Positions 17,082 through 26,487 of a stretch of DNA of 64,000 nt are shown one piece after another; position 1 is the first letter of the stretch, and each line of letters begins with the position of its first letter. The stretch covers positions 65,446 to 129,445 of the forward strand of contig CAJTQG010000003.1 of NCBI GenBank assembly GCA_910578605.1, given 5' to 3'. The notes under the pieces were generated by a model. That model did no database searches, was not told the origin of the DNA, and was given only the letters and a program-made list of their open reading frames with translations. This stretch comes from an uncultured Lachnospiraceae bacterium. GTDB taxonomy: Bacteria > Bacillota > Clostridia > Lachnospirales > Lachnospiraceae. The position numbers were made by a program, and so were the translations under genes.

Positions 17082-18158
17082 TTGAGAAAATTAGATGATA
17101 AAGGGTTAACTTTAATAGAGTTGATTATTACAGTTTGTATTATTGCTATGATTACAGCGCCGTTTTTGAATAGCTTTGTCAATGCTTCTCATACAAATGC
17201 CAGAGCCGCCAAGAGACAAAAAGCATCTACTTGGTGCCAGTATTTTCTTGAGGAATGTAAAGTATCAACTTTAGAAGAATTAAAAAATAAATATTTGATT
17301 AATTATCAGGATTACAAGGATTCCTCAGGCAAAAGAGAAAAAATTGTGATTGATTTAAGTAATGACGATATGCCCTCTGATGCTAAAATACAGGGACTTG
17401 AGGCAACAATTACACTTAGTCCTAAGGAATACACAAAGGAGGGAAGTGCCACACAGGATCCTTCTGGAAATACAGTGTATAATAATTATGCTGGTCTGGT
17501 AAATGATGTAATGATTCCTTCCATGTCTGATGTAGATGCCAATAAAGATGCAGTTTTAGTAAAGGAGTTTTATCAGCTAGACAGTGAGTATAAGGCAAGC
17601 CAGGGTGCGGGGGATAACATTCGAAGGGATTGTGTGATTACATTAAAATATGATGGAATAAAGAAGCAGTATATTGTTTCTGCTGAGATTACCTATCATG
17701 ATGTAACAGGAGCTGCAGGAAGCAAGACATATTCTAGTGATGCGGTTTATAAGAAAAGCTTTACGGATGATATTACAAAGGAGGATGTTCCTAATATATA
17801 TCTATGTTACCCGGCGGCAAGTGTTTCTGATAAGATTACTGTAGTGAATGAACTAGATGATGAGGATAAATTTGATGTGTATCTTGTCATACAGTCGGAA
17901 TTTCATCAATTGCAGTCTATATCCACACAGTTAAGCTTTTTGCATAAGCCTAACGGAGGAAGTGCTTTGGCAAGCGGACATTCCTGTGGAATGAAGACAC
18001 ATGTGTGGAATGACAATAAATGTTATATTAATGGAAGTGATGCTACCTCCATATTATCAGGAAGAGCAGACACAGTGGATTCTTTATTTAATGTAACAGT
18101 ATCTATTAAGCGAGATGGAACAGAAATTGCAGCAATGCAGTCAGGAAAAGAAGAGTAG
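17082..18158 (+). CDS. PilV-like minor prepilin
   Basis: This 358-residue prepilin has leader MRKLDDKG, cleavage before LTLIE, and Glu at mature position 5, followed by a hydrophobic helix to about residue 28. The segment NARAAKRQKASTWCQYFLEECK resembles the helix after the N terminus of PilV/GspI minor pilins. The large C-terminal part is unassigned. It starts with TTG at 17082, with GAGGTG at 17071-17076 and no suitable ATG. It is the first of four minor pilins that together fit an initiation/tip complex. Confidence 0.82.
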   Translation: MRKLDDKGLTLIELIITVCIIAMITAPFLNSFVNASHTNARAAKRQKASTWCQYFLEECKVSTLEELKNKYLINYQDYKDSSGKREKIVIDLSNDDMPSDAKIQGLEATITLSPKEYTKEGSATQDPSGNTVYNNYAGLVNDVMIPSMSDVDANKDAVLVKEFYQLDSEYKASQGAGDNIRRDCVITLKYDGIKKQYIVSAEITYHDVTGAAGSKTYSSDAVYKKSFTDDITKEDVPNIYLCYPAASVSDKITVVNELDDEDKFDVYLVIQSEFHQLQSISTQLSFLHKPNGGSALASGHSCGMKTHVWNDNKCYINGSDATSILSGRADTVDSLFNVTVSIKRDGTEIAAMQSGKEE

Positions 18159-18169
18159 GAGTGAACTCT

Positions 18170-20401
18170 ATGAAAAGAATTTATGGCAAGCTTCTTAAAT
18201 TTCATAAGGATCAAAAAGGTTCTACTTTATTGGTGACCATGGTTGCCATGCTGTTTATCGGTACCTTAGGTACATTGATACTGATTGCTGCACTGGCGAA
18301 TTATGAAATGAATAATATGGACTATGGTTCTAAAAGAAGCTTTTATTTGGCAGAAAAAGCGATGGAAGAAATTCATTCTGGTATCGGTGTAGATGCAATG
18401 GGTAAGCTATCAGATGCCTATGTGGAGGTTCTAGGAAATATTGTTAAAAATGACGGGTCTGGAGGCTTTTTAAAGATTGACAATACAAAGGCAAATGAAC
18501 AGTTTCGTGAAAAATATTTTGACATGTTAGAAGCTGCTTATTGTAATGCCAATGTAAATGCTGTTATGGATACGGTGAAGGCATATGTCAGAAAAGAAAA
18601 TGGTTATAATTATACAATTGAAGATCCTGTATCCATACAGACAGTAAAAAAGATGGAGGATGGCAAGGAGAAGATTGATTCAGTTGTAATAGAAGGATTG
18701 AAAGTGATTTGTGAAAATCAGAGAGTAGGATATTATAGTTCTATTACAACAGATATTATTATTCAGGCACCTCCCTATGAGATTAATTTTACTACCAATG
18801 GAACCGTTCCTTGGGATAAGGTAATGCAGTATTGTGTAGTGGCAAGAAATGATTTGAACATTGCTTCTGATTCTAAGATTATAGGAAATCTTTTTTCTGG
18901 TAATGATGGAATTGCCTTTGTGGACAGAATCGGAACTAAGAAAATAAATGTAGATGTATTGGCACACAATGTAGTTACATCTGGTTCTATTACAGAGGCA
19001 TATGCAGATGTAGATATTAAATCTGATGATTCGTCTAAGGCGCAGATATGGGCAAAATCTTTAAAAACTTCTTCTTATGTTCAAACAACAGGCAAGGAGT
19101 TGGGAAAATACAGCAAGACCATTTCAGATTATCAGTCACCTCATATTTTAAATAAATATAATATTGACGGAAGATGTATATTAGCAGATGACTTAGAAGT
19201 GAGCGGTGATGGCAGTGAGGTTACCATAAAGGGTGAATATTATGGTTATGGAGATAGTACTATTACAGCAGATAATAATAGTGCTATTGTAGTAAATGGA
19301 TTGGGTGCTAGTTTAGATATGACATCAGTGAACAAACTGTTGGTGGCAGGAAATGCTTATGTGGATTTAACACAAGGCGGCGGTTTGCAGGATTATAGTA
19401 CAGGTGAATCTATTACTGTGAAGGGCAATCAGGTTGCCTACTTAGCAGATTTAGAGGACTTAAAGGATATTAGTTCATCACTTACGAATCCAATGGAGGT
19501 TAGTGAATTTAAGGATGCATACAATGCGGGACTTGACAGCAAAAAAATCATAAAACGTCAGGTAGGAAGTTTGTATTATTTTTATAAGAAAGATGGTTCT
19601 TTAAATCACCAAATTTCAATTTATAATGATTATTTTAGTAACAACTGTACTGATTTATTTAATAATCCGTTAATGAGCAGAATTTCAAAAATGAAATTAT
19701 CAAAGCTCCAGATTGACACAGGTGCAGATATATATACAAAAGCTAATATTTTGCAGACAGATGGAAGCAGTATTTCTAAAATGTCCAGTGGGGAATATAA
19801 CAGTGGTGGATCTGTGGGAAATCATCTTATTGAATTAAAAGGTGATTTAAAACACCGATATGCACAAATGTGTACTTTGTTGGATGATTACCGCGGGGCT
19901 CAGGAGATAGGTTCTCACTATTATCCATATACAGGAGGCACCATTGGAAATGCCTATGAATCCTGTGTGGAAATTAGCAGGGTGGAGGCTTTAGCCAGTG
20001 GTGTAGAGTACAGCGGAACTATGAATATCAATGGTAAAAATACTTACTATATGGTTTGTAATAATAAAGATGTAAGTACCGTTACCATACCCAATGGGTA
20101 TGATGGATATGTAGTAATCTGTTCAGGAAGTGTCAGCATGCCTACTGATATGAATGGAATTGTGTTTGCAAAGGAGGTTTTGGTTCGCAATGATGCAGGT
20201 TCGCGGATTAAAGTAAGTGCAGATGCTGCATTAGTAAAGGCCATTTTGGATAATGAAAACACAATACCAAATGGATTGAGCAAGAGAATTGCATGGTTCT
20301 TAGTAGGTTTAGTGACAGATGATAAGGATGATGGGAAGAACATTAATAATGTAGGTTATGATGATATAGTAGGTTATGAGAATTGGGCAAAAAATCAATA
20401 A
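18170..20401 (+). CDS. very large PilX/GspK-like minor pilin
   Basis: This 743-residue protein has an N terminus like PilX/GspK: a long basic leader, DQKGSTLLVTMVAMLF as cleavage and helix region, then SFYLAEKAMEEI, close to the PilX/GspK-N pattern. Mature position 5 is Val rather than Glu, as in GspK-type K subunits, which cap the tip. The remaining 650 residues are Ser/Gly/Asp/Asn-rich with many short repeated-strand stretches, compatible with a beta-helix or adhesin-like fold. ATG 18170 is chosen because AGGAG (18157-18161) fits it and overlaps the upstream GTG. It is far larger than ordinary K subunits. Confidence 0.78.
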   Translation: MKRIYGKLLKFHKDQKGSTLLVTMVAMLFIGTLGTLILIAALANYEMNNMDYGSKRSFYLAEKAMEEIHSGIGVDAMGKLSDAYVEVLGNIVKNDGSGGFLKIDNTKANEQFREKYFDMLEAAYCNANVNAVMDTVKAYVRKENGYNYTIEDPVSIQTVKKMEDGKEKIDSVVIEGLKVICENQRVGYYSSITTDIIIQAPPYEINFTTNGTVPWDKVMQYCVVARNDLNIASDSKIIGNLFSGNDGIAFVDRIGTKKINVDVLAHNVVTSGSITEAYADVDIKSDDSSKAQIWAKSLKTSSYVQTTGKELGKYSKTISDYQSPHILNKYNIDGRCILADDLEVSGDGSEVTIKGEYYGYGDSTITADNNSAIVVNGLGASLDMTSVNKLLVAGNAYVDLTQGGGLQDYSTGESITVKGNQVAYLADLEDLKDISSSLTNPMEVSEFKDAYNAGLDSKKIIKRQVGSLYYFYKKDGSLNHQISIYNDYFSNNCTDLFNNPLMSRISKMKLSKLQIDTGADIYTKANILQTDGSSISKMSSGEYNSGGSVGNHLIELKGDLKHRYAQMCTLLDDYRGAQEIGSHYYPYTGGTIGNAYESCVEISRVEALASGVEYSGTMNINGKNTYYMVCNNKDVSTVTIPNGYDGYVVICSGSVSMPTDMNGIVFAKEVLVRNDAGSRIKVSADAALVKAILDNENTIPNGLSKRIAWFLVGLVTDDKDDGKNINNVGYDDIVGYENWAKNQ

Positions 20402-20422
20402 TATAGGAGGTGCAATATTTTG

Positions 20423-20908
20423 ATGAAAAAAGATAATAAAGGATTCTCCTTGATTGAATTATTGATTGTGCTGGCTATAATGGGATTGCTGGTAGGTACA
20501 ACTGTCAATGTATGGTATTATTTTAGACAGGCAGATGTGAAACAGGCATCTAAGTTGATTAATACAATGCTGGAATACACACGTACCAATACAATGTCTA
20601 TCAACGCAAACTGGGAAATGAAGATTGAAAAGGATATTACAGATGACACTTATTATGTAACTGTTTATCGCAATGGTAATCTTTGGAGAAAGAATGAGTT
20701 GGGAAAACGTATCAGTATTTACACAGTAAAAGGCTCAGCAGAGACAGAAATTACATCATCCGTATCTGCTTCCATTACTTTTAAAATGGATACAGGGGGA
20801 ATTAAGGAGTGTGGGGGAGCAGAGGCCTATCGAATAAAGAGCGGCGATAAGGTAGTGGATGTAAAGCTTGTTCCATTAACAGGAGCACATTATGTAGAAT
20901 ATCAATAG
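20423..20908 (+). CDS. FimT/GspH-like minor prepilin
   Basis: This 161-residue prepilin has leader KKDNKG, cleavage before FSLIE, and Glu at mature position 5. The size, the early YYFRQADVKQASKLINTMLEYTRTNTM helix and the beta-rich C terminus (TYYVTVYRNGNLWRKN) fit the FimT/GspH/PilU group. AGGAGGTG at 20405-20412 serves either the ATG at 20423 or a TTG one codon upstream. FimT proteins bind DNA in some competent bacteria; no such function can be read here. Confidence 0.82.
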   Translation: MKKDNKGFSLIELLIVLAIMGLLVGTTVNVWYYFRQADVKQASKLINTMLEYTRTNTMSINANWEMKIEKDITDDTYYVTVYRNGNLWRKNELGKRISIYTVKGSAETEITSSVSASITFKMDTGGIKECGGAEAYRIKSGDKVVDVKLVPLTGAHYVEYQ

Positions 20909-20923
20909 GAAAGGCGGGATAAA

Positions 20924-21496
20924 ATGAAGAAAGATGAAAAACAAGAGCTTTTTTTAGATAATAAAGGCTTAAGTTTAATCGAGTTGCTCGTGACAGTAAC
21001 AATCAGTAGCTTTGTGTTAATCAGCGTGTTTTCATTTATGCTTGCCGGAAGTAAAAGCTATGCCAATGCCAGTGCAGAGATGGATTTACAGAGTACTAGA
21101 CAGCTTACGATGAACTTTATAGCAGATGGAATTATGTCAGCAAGTCGTGAACATATTGAGATGAATCCTTTAAATCCGATAGGCGGTCAGGCGTTTACTT
21201 TCTCCACGGTACATGATGTGGTGACTGACCGAACGAACAATACAGTAGAACAAAAAGGTGTTACTTTTTATTATGATGGAGACAGTAGCCTGTATGTCTA
21301 TGAGGCAAACGCAACTTTGGCGCAGATTCAGTCTAACAATAAAAATAATTTAGTCTCTAAAAATGTGGATAGCATTGAGTTTACATTGAATAAGGATGAT
21401 AAAGACAGTGTGGAATCTGTTAGGGTAAAGGCTGTTTTTCAAGTAAAAGGAAGAACGTCTGCGGTAGATACAGTTTATAAGGTACGCAATAAGTAG
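20924..21496 (+). CDS. PilW/GspJ-like minor prepilin
   Basis: This 190-residue prepilin has a 15-residue leader ending in LDNKG, cleavage before LSLIE, and Glu at mature position 5. The helix SLIELLVTVTISSFVLISVFSFML and the following AEMDLQSTRQLTMNFIADGIMSAS segment are characteristic of PilW/GspJ subunits. The C terminus is beta-rich. With the V-, K- and H-like genes just upstream it completes a full minor-pilin set. It ends 7-13 nt before the giant gene, pointing to one transcript. Confidence 0.83.
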   Translation: MKKDEKQELFLDNKGLSLIELLVTVTISSFVLISVFSFMLAGSKSYANASAEMDLQSTRQLTMNFIADGIMSASREHIEMNPLNPIGGQAFTFSTVHDVVTDRTNNTVEQKGVTFYYDGDSSLYVYEANATLAQIQSNNKNNLVSKNVDSIEFTLNKDDKDSVESVRVKAVFQVKGRTSAVDTVYKVRNK

Positions 21497-21509
21497 GAAG
21501 GAAGTGGAT

Positions 21510-24500
21510 GTGGTGAAAGCATTGTATAGGAAATGTAAGAAGCGCAAAAAGACTTCAATTGCTGTATTGGTAATGTTATTTGCATTTCTAGCTGGCGGCA
21601 TATTTTATTTGAATCGTGTTCCGTCGGAGGCAGTAACAAAATATCAGTCCGGTATTGCCAATGGGCATGGTGTTGCATTTTATAATGATGAGGTGCCGGA
21701 GGAAAAAGCAGAAAAGGGAACAGCAGAAAATCCATTTGTAGTAGTGGAAATCTTGACTGACAAAAGTTATATGGAGTTTGGGTGGTTAGTAGAGGGCTGT
21801 GAGCCTGTACCAGCAGAATTTATGCAGATTAGCAATGGAATGATGGCTATAACTTCCCATGGAGATATAGGTACTGCAAAACAGATTCATAAGGAAAATA
21901 AAGGAACGGATGTATATAAAGAAGAATTATCTGCATATGATGATTCCAATGCATGGATAGAACATACATTTCCAGAAGAAAATTATTATGCACAGTTTCG
22001 AAAAGGTGACAGCAATGGCGCCATGGATTTTGTGTATGATTCTAAGAAAAATGTATTTAAGCAGGTTACTCCTGGAACAGGTGATTTTTCTAAAGTAAAA
22101 GAGATTAAGGTGGACTCCACAAAGCCTGTTTATCAAAGAAGATTTAGTAATTGGAGTTATACATGTTATGATAAGGATGCATCTGGAAACTACACAGTTA
22201 AGCGAAATGACATTATAACAGGCAGTGATGAGATTCAAGATGTAACAAATGGAAAGTATTATATTTTAGATGTAGATGCACATGAGAGACCTGCATGGAC
22301 TTGCGCTTACGGTTATGTGGAGGGAAAGACATCCCAGGAATTTTATGGTTATTATGAATATGTAGGTAAAAATAATGGCGGAAATTATAATTTTTCAAAA
22401 AATAAATATTCTCTTGTGAAAATGAATCAGGGAGATTATAAATTCTTTCCAGTAGAAAAATACAATGCATCTAAACCATATAACATTTCTAAAAATCCAA
22501 GCGATCCATATTTTGGAGAAAGGTTTTATGTAAAGGCAAATCTGCTTCATTATTATGAGATGGTAAAAGATACACAGCATATCTTTTATGAATATAAAAA
22601 TAAAAATTCATTTGTGAATACAACAATACGAAATGCTTATGAGTTAGATGATAAAGGTGTGGCTAATTTCCATGTGGTAGTTTGTTCTTTGACAGTAAAA
22701 GAATTAAATAGGTATATGAGACAGTCGGAGGCAGAAAATGCTGCTGAAGGTAATAACGCAGGTAAATGGGTTGAGCGTTCTGATATTATATTTATGAATT
22801 GTACTAGTCATGAGGACAGCTTTAGAAAAATGATTGCAAGCTGCTATGATGATGTGGAGTACACAAATGGTTCCATGAAATATACAGGCGACAATGATTT
22901 ATCTTGGCAGTCAGTAATGTGTATTTATAATAAAGTTGCTAACGGAGGTGAGAGTGGGGACCGTTCAGCTCTAGTATCTGGTTGGGGCATTATTCATGGT
23001 GCAGACCAAGTAAAAAATGTGCAGCGATATGAGTTTGGTTATGACAAGCGATTCAATATTGTAATGCATAAGTGCGGAAGTTCTGCCACCTTTACAGCAT
23101 CAAAAAATAATACTTACAAATTGATGGTTATGCTGCGTTCTATGGATACGGATATGTTTTATAATACTTTTATGAAGAATTATAATAATGCAGATAAAAA
23201 TCCAGCAATTGTCTATGACGCAAAGAATGATACAGGGTATTATAAATGGGCGTATGATCAGGCATTGGCAGATGGCTATTCTAAAGATCAGGCGATGGAG
23301 ATTGCTTCTTATTGGGGTTCCATGACATTTATGCCTCTTAACAGTGATGGAACAGAGAGCACATGGGCTCAGCTTACTGACCAAAACTCAGATTTATACA
23401 AAACCTACAAGATGAATCCAACCTTTGCGAATGGTGGCAGTACAGTTACAGGTAATATTTTCATGTGGAATGATGATACTGGTTTTTATGATTCTTTTTT
23501 ACAGGATGGAAAGAATACAAATAATTTTACAGAGATTTTCCAAGACTGGTTAGATGAAAAGGACCGTGATGATGACACAAATGCAGCGGTATTGGAATTT
23601 TTGTTAGGGTACCAAGGCAATGCTATCAATGCAAAACCAACTCTAAAAGTGTTAGAGATAGAGCCATGTAATGATTTTTATTTAAATGAGGATTTTGTTC
23701 GGATCATGCTTCCTCAATTTAAAGGCAATATTGTAATTGAACAGGTTACTACAGCGGAGTTTAACGGCAGAATTGACAATGTATGTGAGGATTATGATTT
23801 TATATATATAGGTCATATGAATGGAACATTGACAAATGATGCAGGTGCCATTATAGATAGTACCGGCTTGATATACCGAAAGGAAGGACAGCAGGTTGGC
23901 ACATCCTCTGGATTAATTAAATATCCTATGGGTAATCTTGTATTTGATATAGCTACAAGTAAAGCAGGCAACCAGACAATTTACAGCGGCGGAAATATTA
24001 CAGTACCAGGAAATGATATCACAAATGTTAAGTATCAGGAGTTGTTAAGTTATATTGAATCAGGTCAGCCTATTGTAGCGGAGAATGGTATCTATAAGGG
24101 GGATGAAACAAAGATAGGAAAAGATACAAATATACTAAAATTAAAGAAAAAGGCTGGGGGAGAAAAGAATTTTGTTCAAATGGTATATGGTCCCAATAAT
24201 ACTTTGCTGGAATGCTTAAGCAGTGCAAAACCGATTATTACAGGAACTATGCCGACAGAATATGCCACAATCGATGCTGATAGTGGTAATATATCTTATC
24301 AATATTTAAGTGATAGAAAATTAACTTTCTCTTTTGCAGTATCGGATTTTAAAACAACTTTTGCTTCTAAAAATACGTATCATTATAACATTTATGTTGA
24401 TTTAAATGGGGATGGAAAGTTTAAAAAGACTTCATCTGTGAGTACAAATGAATTGTTTGCTTCCGGAACAATTGTTGCAGACAATAAAACCAATACAGCG

Positions 24501-26105
24501 ACAGTTGTATTAGAGGACAATAAAATGTTGATGGATTGGAATGGTGCTCTATCCTGGAAATTAGCTGTGTCTAATGATAAAGGTGTAAGCAGCTCCATCT
24601 GTGGTGTATCTGCGGTGAAGGCATCGGAGAAAACCACCTTGAGTATTTTGCAAATCAGAGGGGATGATGGCGTCAGTGTGAATCCTTGGGATATTTCAGC
24701 GGATACATTATTCCAAAAGTGGGCAGGTGATGCGAGTCTTGCAGATTTTAAGCTGGATATTACTTCCATCAGCTTAAGTGAATATTTGGATTTGTTTATT
24801 TCAGATAAAAAGTTTGATAATAAAACTTCAGCCAGCAGAATTGATACCAATAAATTGGCAGCGTATGATTTAGTTGTTCTTGGCGGTGGTGAGCAGTTCT
24901 ATGAATCAGATTTTAAAAATGATGCCACAGGCGCAATTGATAACTTAGAGTATTTTATGACTACCGGCAAGAGAGTCGTTTTCCTTCAGAATACTGTTTC
25001 ATATAAGAAGGATGGAGAAACAGGCAATACCAGTGTCTATCTTAGAGAGGCACAGGGAATGGACAGATATGGTGTAAGAACACTGGATGCTATGTGGTTA
25101 GAAAATGGAATGAGTGATGATTCATCTACAAAACAGTTAGAAAGCTTCAAGAAAGCGTATGAGAAAACAATGGGCAAAAAAGAGTTGGCAACTACCGCTG
25201 CAAGACATGGATATACTTATGGAGCTGTCAGTACATTGTCCAACACAGGAGTTTACAATAAATTTGTAAATTCATCCGATGCAGCGTCCACCTCCTATGC
25301 TACAAGTATATCAAAAATCAATGATGGTCAAGTAAGCTGTTATCCATATTGTATTACTGCACCAGGACAGTTGAATATGTATGCACCAGAGGTAACCGTT
25401 GACGGTTGCAGTGCACAGTCATATCAGTTAGATTTAAATGCTTCAGACACAACAGTGTGGTATTGTTTAAGTGATACAATGGCAGGTACTGGTTTATATT
25501 CTTCATCTCCGAGAGATGCTGCAAATAATTATTATTTAGTGACTACAGATAAAGCTGCCTTTATTAACTTAGGAGGCAATGCACCGTCAACAGATTTGCA
25601 GATGCAATTGTTTATAAATACTCTTATCTCTGCTTACAAAAAAACTTATGACCCATATATTGATGTGTTAAATGGTCAGAAGGCATCAAAGAATCTCTAC
25701 TATATATATGATGTAGATGATAATTATGATGGAGAGTTGAAAGAGGAAAATGAATATATTGATATTGTATTTGTTCCTCAGAATCCAAATCATTCTGTGG
25801 ATGGGGATGCTTACAGTACCGCAAATGTAAGTGCTGTAACCCGCTATACAGGAGAAACGGAAGATACAGAATTAGAATTTTTTGAGGCGGATGGTGATGA
25901 TAAGGCTACAGGAGCAGCATTGTCTGACAGCCAAAAGAAAAATATGGTTGTTGGAAAAACTTATATTGCAAGATACAAAAAGGATACGGCAGAGGCGGCT
26001 GCTTCTAAGGCAAAGGTAGTTACTTTTAGTATTACGGATGCAGATGGTCATGTAGGAGCATGTAATGTGAAGATAGTGACCCGTACCATGTATAATTTAG
26101 ATTAA
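21510..26105 (+). CDS. giant membrane-anchored extracellular protein of the type IV pilus locus
   Basis: I do not recognise this gene with confidence; a DUF5057-type family is possible. It encodes about 1531 residues. A basic stretch (KALYRKCKKRKK) and one hydrophobic helix (about residues 17-34) form an uncleaved anchor or signal. The remainder is hydrophilic, Asp/Asn/Tyr/Thr-rich and without further helices, as expected outside the cell. Two DxNxDG loops like calcium sites lie at 964-970 and 1403-1408. The segments LKVLEIEP, SILQIRGDDG and YDLVVLGGGEQF suggest alpha/beta domains. It is the last gene before the terminator, directly after the minor pilins, so a tip or adhesin role like PilY1 is inferred. 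It lacks a prepilin motif. Starts at GTG 21504, 21510 and 21513 are possible. Confidence 0.8.
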   Translation: MVKALYRKCKKRKKTSIAVLVMLFAFLAGGIFYLNRVPSEAVTKYQSGIANGHGVAFYNDEVPEEKAEKGTAENPFVVVEILTDKSYMEFGWLVEGCEPVPAEFMQISNGMMAITSHGDIGTAKQIHKENKGTDVYKEELSAYDDSNAWIEHTFPEENYYAQFRKGDSNGAMDFVYDSKKNVFKQVTPGTGDFSKVKEIKVDSTKPVYQRRFSNWSYTCYDKDASGNYTVKRNDIITGSDEIQDVTNGKYYILDVDAHERPAWTCAYGYVEGKTSQEFYGYYEYVGKNNGGNYNFSKNKYSLVKMNQGDYKFFPVEKYNASKPYNISKNPSDPYFGERFYVKANLLHYYEMVKDTQHIFYEYKNKNSFVNTTIRNAYELDDKGVANFHVVVCSLTVKELNRYMRQSEAENAAEGNNAGKWVERSDIIFMNCTSHEDSFRKMIASCYDDVEYTNGSMKYTGDNDLSWQSVMCIYNKVANGGESGDRSALVSGWGIIHGADQVKNVQRYEFGYDKRFNIVMHKCGSSATFTASKNNTYKLMVMLRSMDTDMFYNTFMKNYNNADKNPAIVYDAKNDTGYYKWAYDQALADGYSKDQAMEIASYWGSMTFMPLNSDGTESTWAQLTDQNSDLYKTYKMNPTFANGGSTVTGNIFMWNDDTGFYDSFLQDGKNTNNFTEIFQDWLDEKDRDDDTNAAVLEFLLGYQGNAINAKPTLKVLEIEPCNDFYLNEDFVRIMLPQFKGNIVIEQVTTAEFNGRIDNVCEDYDFIYIGHMNGTLTNDAGAIIDSTGLIYRKEGQQVGTSSGLIKYPMGNLVFDIATSKAGNQTIYSGGNITVPGNDITNVKYQELLSYIESGQPIVAENGIYKGDETKIGKDTNILKLKKKAGGEKNFVQMVYGPNNTLLECLSSAKPIITGTMPTEYATIDADSGNISYQYLSDRKLTFSFAVSDFKTTFASKNTYHYNIYVDLNGDGKFKKTSSVSTNELFASGTIVADNKTNTATVVLEDNKMLMDWNGALSWKLAVSNDKGVSSSICGVSAVKASEKTTLSILQIRGDDGVSVNPWDISADTLFQKWAGDASLADFKLDITSISLSEYLDLFISDKKFDNKTSASRIDTNKLAAYDLVVLGGGEQFYESDFKNDATGAIDNLEYFMTTGKRVVFLQNTVSYKKDGETGNTSVYLREAQGMDRYGVRTLDAMWLENGMSDDSSTKQLESFKKAYEKTMGKKELATTAARHGYTYGAVSTLSNTGVYNKFVNSSDAASTSYATSISKINDGQVSCYPYCITAPGQLNMYAPEVTVDGCSAQSYQLDLNASDTTVWYCLSDTMAGTGLYSSSPRDAANNYYLVTTDKAAFINLGGNAPSTDLQMQLFINTLISAYKKTYDPYIDVLNGQKASKNLYYIYDVDDNYDGELKEENEYIDIVFVPQNPNHSVDGDAYSTANVSAVTRYTGETEDTELEFFEADGDDKATGAALSDSQKKNMVVGKTYIARYKKDTAEAAASKAKVVTFSITDADGHVGACNVKIVTRTMYNLD

Positions 26106-26186
26106 TTTAAATATTTAAATTTTAAGCTAAGATAATCTAAAAGGTATTTTAATTACATGAAATTAACTAAATAAATATACAATATT

Positions 26187-26221
26187 AAAAAGGAGGCGTG
26201 TAGATACATGCTTCCTTTTTT
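26187..26221 (+). terminator. intrinsic terminator of the type IV pilus operon
   Basis: The arm at 26187-26202 (AAAAAGGAGGCGTGTA) pairs with 26205-26220 through about 14 pairs including two G-U pairs, and the right arm ends in a run of six T. The left arm starts with five A, so it could also work on the minus strand. It marks the end of the pilus transcript. Confidence 0.88.
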
Positions 26222-26352
26222 GTATAAAATTTTAAGGGATTATGTGGTTGTTAAGATACAAGGATTGAAAGTGGAAATTAATAAAATTTAATAACATTTA
26301 AAAAAGTTTATGAAAATATAAGAAATTATGGAAAAATTTAAAGCTTATTTAA

Positions 26353-26381
26353 TTGTGTATACAATGAGAAATATTTATAAT
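26353..26381 (+). promoter_or_regulatory. candidate sigma-A promoter for comM-dprA
   Basis: TTGTGT (26353-26358) and TATAAT (26376-26381) are 17 nt apart, about 105 nt before the comM start and after the upstream terminator. The -10 box is perfect and the -35 box moderate. Confidence 0.5.
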
Positions 26382-26487
26382 AAAGTTCAAAGTTATCTAA
26401 GTATTGAGAAAGCCAGTTGCAGTTAAGTGTTGTTTGAAGTAGATGAATGTTGTTGCTTATAGGTATAACGCAGAAATGAGGGGATTT

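Larger units (their letters stand above)
26106..26487. other. 382-nt intergenic region between T4P operon and comM
   Basis: No coding sequence was seen here. The region is very AT-rich and holds a strong terminator (26187-26221) and a candidate promoter (26353-26381), which are listed separately. The rest shows no repeat or RNA gene that I can support. Confidence 0.8.
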
